A stretch of DNA of 64,000 nucleotides from Branchipolynoe longqiensis (lineage: Eukaryota; Annelida; Polychaeta; Phyllodocida; Polynoidae). The notes below the pieces were generated by a model. It had not been told where the DNA came from and searched no databases. It worked only from the letters and a program-made list of their open reading frames with translations. The first letter of the stretch is position 1, and each line of letters starts with the position of its first letter. Shown here piece after piece: positions 20,847 to 33,689 of the stretch. The stretch is taken from assembly GCA_030323885.1 (NCBI GenBank), contig CM059196.1, forward strand, positions 35,132,481 to 35,196,480, in the 5' to 3' direction. A program made the translations under genes and the position numbers.

Positions 20847-21255
20847 GATAGACAGAAAAGGCACATAGTTAAATATGAAGATTTGTTAGGTCTATGGGCC
20901 ATTATTGGATAGTGTGTTATATTGGGAGATAGATGTTCTGGAATGCGCATTGAAGCAGACAGAAAAGGTATGGGGATTGGAGTTTAATGACTTAAGCGGA
21001 AAAAGAGAAAGACCAAAAAGGCACATAGTTAAATATGAAGCGTTGTTAGGTCTATGGGCCATTATTGGATATTGTGTTATCTGGGGAAATATAGGTTCTT
21101 TGGAAGATGAAGACCAAAAAAGCTCATCGTTAAATAGGAAAAGAAATTACTAGGTTTATGGCTCATCTGTGTATATCGTGCTATATGACGCGATATATGC
21201 TCTGCAGTACACTGTGGGGGCTCGACGAGAAATGGCTAAGAATGTTCCCTGGGGG

Positions 21256-21592
21256 TTGTTTTGTTTGTTTGTTGTTGTTTTACATCCTAGCAACATCTAA
21301 GGTCATATCAGGATGGATACCGACTTGTGACAGTGCACACTCATGGTGACTTCATAGTGCTGCCCCACTGGAAGACCAGACTGCCAGCACCATGACCTGA
21401 TATCCCACTCAGTCAAATTATCCTGACACTGAGCCATCCAGTCCTTGCCCTATCCTAATAATGCCTATCGCCAGGTTAGGAAGTGACAAGAATCAATTTT
21501 TAAGTGATTGGTTTGATTCGACCAGGGTTTGAACCCATGATCTACCAACACGGGACACGGACGCTCTAACTCATTCGGCCATCCCGTCTGGT
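21256..21592 (-). mobile_element. SINE-A (head type 2)
   Basis: Nearly complete minus-strand copy with AAACAACAACAAACAAACAA tail, full core and head (GGATGGCCGAATGAGTTAGA). Part of the B-box region is deleted. Confidence 0.9.
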
Positions 21593-22283
21593 TTCACCGG
21601 AGAGAGATGGTAGGTAGTTACTACAGTCGATATGTGGATGTCATTCTGTATGAGGAGATATACGGCCTGCAGTACTTAATACGAAGAAAGATTACATCAA
21701 ATACTTATTGGCGAGATATGTTAGGATTATAAACAATCGATGGCTATCATATTATTTGGGGAGAACAATTCTCTGACAGAGGATAACTATATGCATCACA
21801 ATCGTGTTATATACTAAACATATATTACTAAATGGCGAGAGAACTAAAGTATATGCAGGGTCTGAGGTTATAATATTCAAATTATGTCCGTAGAACATAT
21901 CTATGGCTATCCTACTATACAGGAAAATTGATTTGTAGTACTCAATGTGGAGAGTGGCCCGGTCTATGAGCGATCGATGCATATCATGCGATATGGGGAG
22001 ATATATGACCTGCAATATTCAAGGGCTCCAGGGCGAGACAGGATTAGGGGGAGGGGTATAGGTTAACTGTACTATTCAATGGGAAGAGAGTGTAGGGGGC
22101 AGATAGAAGACATGTAATATTCAATGGAGAGAGAGATATGGGTTCTATGGATATCGTGCTATATGAGGAGATATATAACCTATTTGATTCAATAGCGAGA
22201 AATGATTGCGTACCCAATGGCTATGAACCTAAATGGCTAGAGATATGGTATGTAGCGGTGATGTCAGGAAGAGGGAGGTAGAT

Positions 22284-22612
22284 TGGTGGGTTGTTAGTAT
22301 GTTACCTCCTGGTGACATGTAAGGTCATATCAGGACGGGCACCGACTTGTGACAGTGCGCACTCATGGCAACTTTATACTGCTGTCCCAGTGGGAAAACA
22401 GCCTGCTAGTACAATGACCTGATATCCCACTCAGTCACATTATCCTGACACTGAGCTAACCGGTCCTTGCCCTATCCTAATAATGCCGTGTGCCAGGCTA
22501 GGAAGCGACAAGTATACATTTCATAAGTCATTGATTTGAGTCGACCGCGAACCTAACTCCTGACATTCTGAACGCGAGGCCCACGCTCTATCGATTCGAC
22601 CACTGCGCCCGA
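22284..22612 (-). mobile_element. SINE-A (head type 1)
   Basis: Complete minus-strand copy. The head reads GCGCAGTGGTCGAATCGATA and then GAGCGTGGGCCTCGCG, followed by the core and a tail ending in AACAACCCAC. Confidence 0.88.
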
Positions 22613-23339
22613 TGAGAAACAGAGAGAGATGATATCAGGGATATCATGTTGAATGGGTAAATAGGGGAAGGGTGCAGGAATCTTATATAAAATGCGAAGA
22701 ATGGTCAGTTATGATGGTTGATTTGGTGCAGATTGGCTTAGATGGTTTGATATTATTAGGTGCGGTTTATTTTCCTTTTAATTAGTCGAGGGGTTAGTGG
22801 TGATGTCTACTGGCTTGACGGTAACGTGAAACTGAGAAGGTTGCCTCACTCTCATCAGTCACCGTGACAATGGCGTCTGATTCCTTCTGATGTTGTGCTG
22901 ACTGCCACGTCATCGCATCTCCTTGGTTACCAGGATGAGGGGGGAAAAACAATTTGTTGTACGGCTCGGAATAAAGGCAGTATCACAGTCAAGACAGCGA
23001 GAGAGAAAGAGAGAGCGAGAGAGGGGGGGGGGGGGGGGGGGAGACAGAGGGAGAGAAAAAAAGGACACCGACACATAGAGTAACACAGAGCCTCTTAATT
23101 GTTGAGTGCAGATTAAATGTTGGTGCACTAAATGTCTAAGGATGCTGGCAGTGTTAGACGAGGCAGCCCAATGGTTATTAACATCAGGGGGAAAACCCAC
23201 ACACAGCCACATACACCAACTGCATCCCTTTAATTTGGGACTGGAGAAGAAAGCTTATATATGTAAATTCTGGAAATGCTGGCAGGGTTAGGGAAGATGG
23301 CCGGGTGGTAAAACTGGGACAGTGCGATTGTTTTAATTT
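22613..23339. other. no recognisable feature
   Basis: It contains a GAGAGA/G-run patch at 22998-23055. No gene is recognisable. Confidence 0.45.
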
Positions 23340-23545
23340 AATTTAGGTTCCTGCTATATTTTTAGTTAAATATTTTTGGGTCTATTAATTTCAGTTTGAA
23401 ATATATTTTATTTTAAAGGCTTTACGTTGGATATATTTAAAATGAAGACATGCTAGATTAATGCTGGCATGGAATTCAAAGTGTTAGATATAATAGGCTT
23501 CAATAGTGACAGGATCTATTATATTGACTTCTATTATATTCCTTC
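23340..23545 (+). repeat. old dispersed repeat D, copy 2
   Basis: Shares GGTTCCTGC, ACGTTGGATATATTT, GGCTTCA, AGTGACAGG and TCTATTA with the copies at 4893, 35835, 52285 and 59083, in the same order and strand. Confidence 0.65.
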
Positions 23546-23577
23546 TATGCGACAATATAGTTTCAATACATCACGGC

Positions 23578-24150
23578 CAAATTGTTAAGCAGAGATGACA
23601 TCTTGCTGTTGCAAGCATGGTAATGTACCCCACATACACACACAAATACACTCACATGGAAAAGCAAAACGCTACTTATTTGTTAAACAGAGATGACATC
23701 TTTTATGTTGCAAATATAGTAACAAACACAAATATGCTAGTGTGGAAAAAGCGCGTTTCTTAATTGTTAGGTGGAGATGACATCTTTTATGTTGTAAATA
23801 TAGTAACAAACACAAATATGCTGGTGTGGAAAAAGCACAACGTTCCTTAATTGTTAAGCTGAGATGACATCTTTTATGTTGTAAATATAGTAACAAACAC
23901 AAATATTCTAGTGTGGAAAAGCACAACACTGATTAATTGTTAAGCGGACATGACATCTTTTACTTTGTAAATATTGTAACAAACACAAATATGCTAGTGT
24001 GGAAAAGCACAACACTCCTTAATTGTTAAGCGGAGATGAAATCTTGATGTAAATATAGTAACACACACAAATAAACTTGCGATGGAAAAACACAACGCTC
24101 CTTAATTGCTAGCCCGAGATGAAATCTTCCTGGTGTAAATGTCCGAGGCT
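23578..24150. repeat. tandem array, about 86 bp units
   Basis: About 6-7 units contain GAGATGACATCTTTTATGTT, AAATATAGTAACAAACACAA and TCCTTAATTGTTAAGC. The last two units are diverged and shortened. From 24151 to 24650 follows a G-rich stretch without a gene. Confidence 0.88.
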
Positions 24151-24659
24151 GCTCAAGTTGCCCTGTTTGCACATAAGGTGAAGTGGGCCCGGGGCGGAGG
24201 GGTGGGGGTTTGAGGGGGGGGGGGTATGTGTCACGTGGTGTTTGGGTGCGGAGAGGGAACGGCGCCCTGTATAGATAGGTCGGAGGCGGGCTGGTCGAGG
24301 AGGTGTAAGTGTGCACTATCGGATGCAGGCCCGAGATGGGCATCTTACAAGGGGTCACTACAGGGTGGGATGCATAAGGGCCGTCCCACAGGAGAGCCCG
24401 GGAGGCAGGGCAGGGCTAATCAATAGCATTGGGTTCGCTACAGCAGTGTCCCATCAGATAGAGGGCGCGGTGCGGGTGCGGGTGGGGGTGGGGTGGGGGT
24501 TCGGGTAGTGCCGTGGTGGGTGGGGGGGGGGTGATATATGGAGCCAGATTGGAGAGCGTGGGTATGGCGTGGGGGTGGGTGGTCTTTATGAGTTAGGGGT
24601 GGTGGTAGGAGGTGGATGGGGGTTGGTGGTAATGGGATGGGGTTGGTGGTGATGGGATG

Positions 24660-25600
24660 GTTGGGGTTGGGCTAGTAGTGGTAGTGGTGTGGATTGTAGT
24701 GGTGGTGTGGGTAGTTGTGGTGGTGTGGTTTGTAGTAGTGGTGTGGGTAATTGTGGTGGTGTGGATTGTAGTGGTGTGGGTAGTTGTGGTGGTGTGGATT
24801 GTAGTGGTGGTGTGGGTAGTTGTGGTGGTGTGGATTGTAGTGGTTGTGTGGGTAGTTGTGGTATTGTGGATTGTAGTGGTGGTGTGGGTAGTTGTGGTGG
24901 TGTGGATTGTAGAGGTGGTGTGGGTAGTTGTGGTGGTGTGGATTGTAGTGGTGGTGTGGGTAGTTGTGTTGGTGTGTATTGTAGTGTTGGGGTGGGTAGT
25001 TGTGATGGTGTGTATTGTAGTGGTGGTGTGGGTAGTTGTGGTGGTGTGGATTATAGTAGTGGTGTGGGTAGTTGTGGTGATGTGGACTGTAGTGGTGGGG
25101 TGGGTAGTTGTGGTGGTGTGGATTGTAGTAGTGGTGTGGGTAGTTGTGGTGGTGTGGATTGTAGTGGTGGTGTGGGTAGTTGTGGTGGTGTGGATTGTAG
25201 AGGCGGTGTGGGTAGTTGTGGTGGTGTGGATTGTAGTGGTGGTGTGGGTAGTTGTGGTGGTGTGGATTGTAGTGTTGGTAGTGTGTGTAGTTGTGGTGGT
25301 GTGGATTGTAGTGGTGGGGCGGGTAGTTTTGGTGGTGTAGATTGTAGTGGTGGGGTGGGTAAGTGTGGTGGTGTGGATTGTAGAGGTGGTCTGGGTAGTT
25401 GTGGTGGTGTGGATTGTAGTAAAAAAAATTGTAGTGGTTGTGTTGTGGTGGTGTGGATTGTAGTGGTGGTGTGGGTAGTTGTGGTGGTGTGGATTGTAGT
25501 AGTGGTGTGAGTAGTTGTGGTGGTGTGGATTGTAGTGGTGGTGTGGGTGGTTGTGGTGGTGTGGATTGTAGGTGGTGGTGTGGGTAGTGGTGGAGTGGAT
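24660..25600. repeat. GT-rich minisatellite, 36 bp unit
   Basis: About 25 units of GGATTGTAGTGGTGGTGT GGGTAGTTGTGGTGGTGT (written as two halves). The plus strand is nearly free of C. The 36 bp period gives 12-residue repeats in every frame, so the long open frames on both strands (up to about 440 codons on the minus strand) are not genes. Confidence 0.95.
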
Positions 25601-26382
25601 AGAGGTGGTGGTGGGTTGATGGTGATGGGATGGTGGGGGATAGGTGGGTGGTGTATGGGAGGAGGTGGGTGACAGTGAGTGGGTGGGGGTGGGTGGTAGA
25701 GAGTGGAGGGGTAGTGGGTGGTGGTGGGTGGTAGGGAATGGGTGGTTTTGGTAGTGAGTGGATGGGTAGTGGGTGGTGGTGGGGGTTCGGGGGTGGTGGG
25801 TGGTTGGGAATGGCTGATGGTGGTAGGGAGTGGGAGATGGGGATGGAGGGTGGGTGGTATGTGCGAAGGAACTAAGGATGAGATGCAGGTGTGGCCAGAG
25901 ATGATCTGCTGTAAAAGGGGCCATGGAAGAGTGTCAAACGACTATTTATGCCAAGACTCAACCTGGAAAATGGGTCCCAAGTTAGATGTGTGTGTGAGTA
26001 TTGGTTGAAGCTAAATTTGACTAGAAGCTGGGTGTTCAACGGTGGGCTGGATTAACATCGGGGTGGTTCAGGACAACACTCCACTCGAAAGTGGGTGTTA
26101 ATGTGGGGTTGAGTTGGCACATGGAAGTTTCAGCAGGCATTTACATCGGTGAAACTTTAGTATGTTGGGTTGGAAGGAGATCCAGATTACACAACTAAAG
26201 TACAAGAAAGAAAATTTGGTGCAAAATCTGGATCAATCATTTCTCATCTAGCGAACGATTCTTCCTTTAAATTGTTTCTTGATAGAGCTCGAACCAATTT
26301 GTATATCGGTGATGTTTCTATTTGTGGTTCGATCTTGACATGTTTTCTGTATTAAATGAAAGAAGAATGAAAGTAGTTTGAT
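25601..26382. other. GT-rich decay zone, then unique sequence
   Basis: GGGTGGT-rich sequence continues to about 25870. The rest is unique and without recognisable coding sequence. Confidence 0.4.
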
Positions 26383-26830
26383 ATAATCCGCTCTATTGGC
26401 TGTGGAAAGGTTTGGGTGTGCTAGGTACAAAACAAAAACCTCTGCAATTATGGTATATAGAGAGTATAATGTATTATACGTATATAAAAGGGGCGGAGCT
26501 CTCTCATAATATTATTACGATTATTCCTCTGTTATTTCGACTAATATTATTCTCCAATCGCTGACTTGCCCGCGTTTGCCCCGGTCCTGGCCTACCCCAG
26601 CGCCACCACCTGTGGGTTCCTGGCACTACTTGCCCGGGCAGTCAGTCTCTCTCCTGCTTCTGACATTTTTTTAATTTTTTTTTTACCGGTAGCCTATATT
26701 TTGCTGCCCTGACGCAAATAAAGTCGCCTACCCATCACCGCCTCTTGTCTCTCTCTTGCCGTAGCCCAACTTTATACATACCCAGAGGAGCAGACATTTA
26801 AAGTCTGACATACACTTACTTACCTAGTGA
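26383..26830 (+). repeat. dispersed repeat with LTR-like features
   Basis: The first 70 bp (ATATAATCCGCTCTATTGGC, then GGGTGTGCTAGG, ACAAAAACCTCTG) are repeated around the MITE at 31012-31433, and so show that site before insertion. Downstream are TATATAAAAG at 26481 and AATAAA at 26717, a spacing that would suit an LTR. The termini and target duplication could not be found, so an LTR is only a possibility. Confidence 0.35.
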
Positions 26831-26839
26831 GTATGTAGA

Positions 26840-27210
26840 ACAATGACTTCTAATCGAGTCGAACCAATGACTTAACAATGTATACTTGTCGCTTCCTAGC
26901 ATGGCGCTCGGCATTAATCGGATAGAGTAAGGACTGGTTGCCTCAGTGTCAGGATAATGTGACTGAGTGGGATATCAGGGTATGGACCTGGTGACCTGGT
27001 ATCCAGTGGGGCATCACTGTGAAGTCACCATGAGTGTGCGCTATCATAAGTCGGTACCCATCCCGTTATGACCTTAGATGTTGCCAGGCCGCAAAACTCC
27101 AACAACCAACCAACCAACCTACAAAGTCGCCATACCTATGCATCGTTACGAATTGGTACCCGTCCTGATATGACGTGGACTCTTGCTAGAACGTTAAACC
27201 CCAACATAAC
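26840..27210 (+). mobile_element. SINE-A, head truncated, with partial tail duplication
   Basis: It starts near the end of the head (AATCGAGTCGAACCAATGAC), carries the full core and a tail to 27118, then a second partial tail block (ACAAAGTCGCCATACCTATG to ACGTTAAACCCC). The same arrangement is seen at 11188-11580. Confidence 0.82.
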
Positions 27211-27654
27211 ACAGCATCGGGCCCCACTTTCACCTCGGTGTGTCACATTCGGCAGATAACTAGAGGCTGCCGGGATGCACCAGTCACTTCCGGTAGACTT
27301 TTAGCCTGGTGGTGGCGTACACGGAAATAGGATAAGCGAAATTATTTAGCCATCTCTAAGCATTCCATCTTGTGCATCACACAACATTTCACTCACCGTC
27401 CTTAATTCAGCCGGACCGCGAGTCTGCCGCCGGCCGGCTGCAACAGGCCGGGGAATCCATATGCCCCCTGACGGGAATGTTCCTTATAAATATGGACATG
27501 CGTACGTGCTGACTTGATGATGTGCTCACCCCACAACTCATGCTGTGTGTGTGTGTGTGGGTGGGGTGGGCGTCTGGGTGTGGGTGGATATATGTGTGTG
27601 TGGGTGGATGGGTGTGGATGGGTGTGGATGGGTGTGGATGGGTGTTTGGGGTTG

Positions 27655-27686
<32 letters not shown>

Positions 27687-27832
27687 TTCGTTCGTTCGTT
27701 CGTTCGTTCGTTCGTGCGTGCGTTCGTTCGTTCGTTCGTAGGTAGATATGCTTCATAAACATCCATATTCCCCCCTCATACTTTATCGCTGACATTATTT
27801 TCAAAATTCCGGTCCACCCGAGATAGCAGCAT
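27211..27832. repeat. unique stretch, then GT/CGTG/CGTT microsatellite
   Basis: 27211-27540 shows no feature. 27545-27740 is (GT)n, GGATGGGTGT repeats, (CGTG)n and (CGTT)n. Open frames there are composition artefacts. Confidence 0.8.
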
Positions 27833-28200
27833 CAGTAATAAACCAAATATATAAATAATTAACCTATGAATAAATAAATAATGAACCAGATATCAGCTTC
27901 TTCAGCGCTTCGAGAAGGACGATAGGTGTTAACTATATAAACATGAGGAGGAGGAGGAGGAGGATGTATAAATGATAAACCTAACGTAGAAATAATGAAC
28001 TAGCTGTCACCTTTTGAACCATTCGATTAGGAGAATAAGTCTTAATTATATAGATGTATGGAGGATGTATAATTAATATACCTAATATATAAATAATGAA
28101 ACAAATATCAGCTTTGAAGCCCTTTAAGTAGGAGAATAGGTATTAACTGCATAAAGGTGTGGCACAGGAGGAGGAGGAGGAGGAGGAGGAGGAAGGGGAT
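27833..28200. repeat. tandem array, about 105-115 bp, 3 units
   Basis: Units share AATAATGAAC, ATATCAGCTT and AGGAGAATAGGT. Two units contain an expanded (GGA)n run (27950-27965, 28168-28195). Confidence 0.75.
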
Positions 28201-29674
28201 GTTAGATACCCTCGGGAATGAACCTTGCTTGTATTTGCATTTATTCATACTCAGTCTATCGCTGCCTGAGCCGGCTGCCCCATTCGCAGTCAATCCCGCC
28301 CCGATCCGGGCTCTCCTACTGTCACACTTCAAACCAGGGTCCTCATCTGTATGCATCCGCCTCTACATCTGTCAGTCATCCAGTCTCCGCATCACCGGGA
28401 CCGTCCTACTAATAACCTACCGAGGGTTCACGCGGAAATACACACACATGTTGAAATTACACCGGGTTATTTGTTTCACCAAACGCGGGGCAATTATTAT
28501 TGAGTGTGCGCTAACTAATGTGGATTTGGAGCAATGAAGCTGTTTATTTTTAATTATTATCAAGTGGAATTTATTTTTTTGATTTAAGTAAATGTCAGTT
28601 TGGTTTGTGGTTTTGGTGTGGTTTATTTGTGAGTGGTTACTGTGAGTGGGGGTTGGGGTGGGATTGGGGTGCGGGTGGTGGAGTAATCAGTAATTTATCA
28701 GCAGCCTGTCACACAACACCCAGAGAGTAGGTCTTACTGATTTATATGGATGTCATCTTTTACTTGTATGAGGTCCTTATGATTTGAGGAGTCTCTACAT
28801 TAGGAAGCCAGCCCGGCATCTCCGCCTGTTGTGGCCTTAGAGATGGATGGATTGGGGGTGCGGATTGGTCCAGGGGTGGGGCGGAGCCTCTACCTAGTCG
28901 AGAATGTGGTTTATGACTCCTGACTCAGTACACACAAGGATGAAAGACCTCCGCGATTTCGCGGATTTCGGCGATTAAACAAAATATTTACCGATTAATG
29001 TTAAGGAGAATTTCAAGGAATATATATATTTTTCACCTCGTCCTCGAGCCTCCTAGCTAATTATAGTTCAGGGAGAGGAAGCGCTACCCAATGAACCACT
29101 TAGCGAGCCCACCTCACCTAGAGCAGATGTGGAATGGTGAGGACTGGACTACTCTTTACACTGGCATTTAGACTAGTTGGATACTATGTAAGTACATTTA
29201 GACTTATTTCTCTTTACTGGCATATGTCTGCAGGCATGTAGGTGCTAAATTACATATTATTTTATAATATGGGGAACTATTTAGTGGCTATTATGTCAAC
29301 ATTAACATAGAATGTGACATAGGCATAGTGTGTAAATACATGACATTAGACATGGTGTGTTGAAGCACATGGGGTTTTTGGTGTTCAAAGTTATATTTGG
29401 ACACTCACTATATATGAAAATATTTGCAGACATTTATGGGGAAAATCTCATTGCTTTGGGTTGCCAAATTTAGGTACTATAGACATTGTAACACACTGTC
29501 AATACATAGGACAAGTGCTGAAACATGGTCACATATGAACACTCACAGTATTAGTAATACAGGCATACACATGGGATTTGTGACACTGTACATTTGACAG
29601 TCATGTAAAATAATACTTAGTATTGTATTTGTATAGAATCACAATTGATTATCCATGTTATTCCTGGTTCATTA
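28201..29674. other. no gene; possible old DIRS end at 29028-29090
   Basis: Within this stretch, 29028-29090 (TTTTTCACCTCG, later AGGGAGAGGAAGCGC) resembles the left end of the DIRS elements at 492 and 9874, but has no coding sequence beside it. The rest shows no recognisable feature. Confidence 0.3.
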
Positions 29675-29810
29675 TTGGCGTTTTACATCCTGGTTACATC
29701 TAAGGTATTTCAGGATGGGTGCCAAATTGTGACAGTTGTGTTTATGTTGACTTTTAGTCCTGCCCCACTAGTAGAGGGTGCTGTCACCATGACCTATTTT
29801 CCCACTCAAC
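29675..29810 (-). mobile_element. SINE-A tail fragment
   Basis: Minus-strand tail and last third of the core (TTTTACATCCTGGTTACATC, CTGCCCCACTAG, ATGACCTATTTTCCCACTCA). The head is absent. From 29811 to 30980 nothing recognisable is seen. Confidence 0.75.
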
Positions 29811-31011
29811 ACATACACACATTAGTGTAGTGTGTATCTTTTTTCTGTGGGTGCTGACGCACAGGTACATTTGGACAGCATGTATTTACATGACATTTAC
29901 ATGACATTTAGTCAAATAAATTTATTTATTTTTCCAACTCACTGAGATTGGTAGTGTAAGAAGGTGAGCAGCAAAATATTTAACAGTGAAACTGATACTT
30001 GGTGGTCAAATAAGGTTGAGTGCCAAGCCAATACAATAACCGACCATGCAGCTAGCCAGTGCCAGTCCCAGAGGGTGGTCAAATAGGTTATTTGAAAGTA
30101 ACAATATGATAAATTAATTATTATTACAAGGAATGCAAATACTTCCTTGAGTCGAGATGGCTTTTGACAAACTAGAGGGATTAGTTCCTTAGCACAGTTA
30201 GCGGAGATGCTGCGTACAGTAGTGCACCCACTATGTGTGTATGCATACACATAATAATAAAATAGTGGAAATGAAGTAGGGGAAATGGTACTCCAGAGAT
30301 GGTGGGGTCAGCAAAGTGACAAATGATCATACACATTGCCAGTGCTGTCACAGCGACTAGCCATTAAAGAATCTTAAAAGCCATAATAGATGGGAAATAA
30401 GGTTGGCACAAGGGTTATCTAGATTTGGCCAGTACAATTGCAGAGATGCTGTGTATACAGCTGCACTCACTATATGTTTTTCCTTTTTGCAATAGTACAA
30501 TAGTGACAAAGTCTGTGAACCATGCTAACCAAGGCATAGGCCTACTGGCAACACTATCACACTAATCAGTGGTGGGAAAACTAGCTGAATATGCACATGG
30601 CCAGCAATGGCTTTACATGGTCCTAAAATGCATGACTTATTGGGGCCTAGGAACTTGAAGGAGTTCAGCAGGTAAACCCCAGAAGCATGTAGATATGTAC
30701 ATATACATACTAGTGGTGAAACAACCTCTCTTTGCGAAGGTACAGACCTAGCCAATTTAGGTATCATGGGCGGGATTGAACCAGGTGAGTCGCTAGGGCT
30801 GCGGTTACACAATACCCCACTTCAGTACATAGGGCTATTGTACTGTAATAGACCCTTCAAGCCAACACACTGATACTCATAGGTCAGGCTAGATATACAC
30901 CAGTACATGAATGGGAGTGTATGCTAACATAGTATATGACATGTGGACATCAACCCACTGGGTAGTAGTAAGTAATTAACTTTAATATAATCAGCTCTAT
31001 TGACTGTGGAC

Positions 31012-31433
31012 TAGATAAAAGATTCACCGGGTACTTGTAGTATATGGGTGAATGACAACGTAGTGTAAATACGGGCGAAAATAGCTTTAGTATGGGACAT
31101 TAACTAGAAACTGTGGTTCCAGGATCAAATGGCTACATATAGATAGGCACAGAGTTGGTGAAATGGAAGAGAATGCAAAAAGACAAGATGGCGGCCATAG
31201 AAAGCCGTCGATTTCACTTTTAAATCTTATTAAACCAGATGTTTTATTATATTTTTCAACTCAAAGGTAGTGGGGAAATATGAAGACATATACAAAGAAT
31301 AAATGTTGCTTATTAGATTGTGAAATTAGGTTCTCATAAAGACTCATTTCATTAGCCTGATCTTTCGACCATTTTTATATAAGGCTGGTCTTCACCCATG
31401 TACTGAGAGTACCGGGTGAATCCTTTATCTAAG
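31012..31433 (-). mobile_element. hAT-like MITE, copy 1
   Basis: About 420 bp with inverted ends TAGATAAA ... TTTATCTA and, inside them, ATTCACC...GTACT and its mirror. The flanks 31005-31011 and 31434-31440 are both TGTGGAC, a target duplication of 7-8 bp, fitting hAT. The body (AAGATGGCGGCCATAG) is the reverse of the copy at 59393-59802. The related sequence at 26383-26450 shows the unoccupied site. Confidence 0.85.
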
Positions 31434-31440
31434 TGTGGAC

Positions 31441-32357
31441 ATGATTGGGTGTGCTAGGCACAAAACAAAGACCTCTGTAATTGTGGCTTTTAATCCAATA
31501 TATCAGACTCATTCTCAACCCACTTTGTTTGGTTGATGTCACTATGTATATATATTATATGTCTTATTATGTCAATATGAACAAGCTACTGCACTATTTC
31601 TCACTCCCGTGGTATTTATTCTTATACTCGTTACTGTAACCAAGACGTAACTCTGCCATTACAGAGGTGGCAGGTCTCACGATTTGACGAACATCTTCCT
31701 AAAATATTGCAAAATAATCCCTTTTCATGATTTCCTACCTTAAATTTGTAATCTCCCGCTAAGGAATCATCTTAGCTTGTTTTTTTTCACGTTTTACGTA
31801 TCATTTTCATAAAAGTAAAAAACAAATTAAATCCCCCCCCCAAATTGTCAAGACTGCCCTGTGGGAGGGGATGACCCACAACAACCCACTACCCCTTCGG
31901 CCACGCTGTCTCCATATTTACAAGTTGTGTATTAGGGAGACTCTTATCTTATCTACTTGACACATCTACCAATATCTTTCATCACCTTATATGTATTGCC
32001 TTTCTGCTCGTGAAGGCTCTGTATTAAATGTACCTTCTGCTTTCTAAATTATAAATAAAAAGATTCCTCTACTTCTGCACCGCGATGCCAGCTGTATGTG
32101 AGCACTATCCTGTGAACACCACCTGTGAGCACTATCCTATTCCCGGTGAGAGTCAAGCAGGATTTCTTATAGAGCCTGCCATCGGCAGTGAGGTGGCCGC
32201 ACACCGACCGTGGCTCCTGTGAAGAGCATCAAGGTATGGGAAGTGGCCGGGCCTACATTAAAGATGGCGCCATCAAAGGGTAGTCTGATCGCCATGTTCT
32301 TGTTCTCACCTGAGTCTTGGCGACTAGTACAGGTGGTATATATCTGGGGTGAGGATG
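31441..32357. other. no recognisable feature
   Basis: It begins with about 45 bp of the repeat also seen at 26410-26450, then unique sequence. No gene is seen. Confidence 0.45.
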
Positions 32358-32697
32358 GGTTGGTTGTTGGAAGTTTACGTCCCTGCAACATCTAAGGTCA
32401 TATCATGACAGGTACCGGCTTATGACAATGCACATTCATGGTTACTTTATAGTGCTGCCCCACTGGGAGACCAGACCGCAAGCACCATGGCCTGATATCC
32501 CAATCGAACACATTATCCCGACACTGATCCAACTGGTCCTTGCCCTATCCTAATAATTCAGAGTGCATGGCTATGAAGCGACAAGTCCATTTTTAAGTCA
32601 GTGGTTTGACTCGATCAGCATTCGAACCCATGGGTTTGAATCCCATGATCTACCAAATCGTGAGACGGATGCTCAACTCATTTGGCCATCCAGTCTG
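32358..32697 (-). mobile_element. SINE-A (head type 2)
   Basis: Complete minus-strand copy from the AACAACCAACC tail through the core to the head (GACTGGATGGCCAAATGAGT). From 32698 to 33332 is unique sequence with a G-rich GGGATGGGA/GGGGTGGG block at 32990-33055. Confidence 0.88.
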
Positions 32698-33332
32698 GTC
32701 GTATATGAGGATGGGTGTGTGTCGGGGGTGTAGGGATGGTGGGGAGGAGAAGGAGTGGGAGATTCATATTTCACACACCCGTTATTTATCAGCTCGCGCA
32801 TGCTTTTGGCCTTGATTGCTTCCGGTCAGATAATATCATCCGGCGACCTGCGCATGCGCAGACGCCAATTCCGCACCTGGCGCATGAGGTGCAATGCTAT
32901 ACGCTAGCGTCCCAATTACCCACATAGCTGAAAGTGTGGCGTCGGTAATGGCGGAACTAGTGTGTCTCCATGGCTACATGGTGTGGGAAAGGGATGGGAT
33001 AGGGATGGGAGAGGGGTGGGGGTGGGGAAGGGGTGGGAGAGGGGTGGGGCCGACATGACTACTTTCTTTCTTTTTTTCAGCCCAGCCTCGGTCCCCTGCC
33101 TGATTATATAGTGAGCCTATGAGCAGCTCGTAATGAGTGGCCCCCCCGAACAGGTCTGGAGTTCACTAATATAGGACCTGACGTTTGTGTGTGTGGAGGG
33201 TGCAGGGTGGAGGGTGGAGAGTGTAGGGTGGGTGCGGGGGGAATGGTTACCTGTCTATGTTGTTCCTTAAGTGGGCAGGTCAATGCAGGTTACACTATTA
33301 TTCTTTTTCTTATCCTCTTTATCCTCCTCCTC

Positions 33333-33477
33333 ACCATTCATAAGTGTCTATTGACACATAATTGATTGTATGTAATGGCGATGGTTGAATAAAAAACAAA
33401 CAATTCTCGCCACTATTATGACCTTATGCTGCCGACACGGCACAAAGAAACCCCCAATCAATCAATCAATCCTCATC
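33333..33477 (+). mobile_element. 3' end fragment of a LINE (AATC tail)
   Basis: It matches the 3' UTR of the LINE at 44574-45392: AGTGTCTATTGACACATA, GCGATGGTT, TGCTGCCGACACGGC and an (AATC)n tail. It is either a 5'-truncated LINE copy or a SINE sharing that tail. A (TCATCA)n stretch follows. Confidence 0.75.
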
Positions 33478-33689
33478 ATCATCGTCATCGTCATCATCAT
33501 CAGCATTATCATTATCATTAAGAAAAAAGGTTACATAGCATGATACCGTGTTGGATGCAGGCAGATGTTGGTCTGGTGCTTTGGTGGAGAGACTAAGTTG
33601 TTAGGATGGAAACCACAGTTGAGTGTGTTACTAGATTCAGGGAGTTGTGGACAGGGTTGTTGATGTTGCTGCGGTAAGACATGGCTGCG

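Larger units (their letters stand above)
20380..22283. repeat. old degenerate tandem array, interrupted by SINEs
   Basis: Diverged units of about 75-150 bp share GGTCTATGGGCCATTATTGG, ATATCGTGCTATATGAGGAG and CCTGCAGTA. Examples start near 20440, 20885, 21045, 21150, 21640, 21960 and 22140. Two SINE-A copies (20480-20846 and 21256-21592) lie within it. Confidence 0.6.

Noticed and set aside
24593..25924. A 443-codon minus-strand Thr/His-rich open frame and plus-strand frames of 227 and 273 codons
   Set aside because: All follow the 36 bp minisatellite; every frame is open because of the unit length and composition. No protein family is recognisable.
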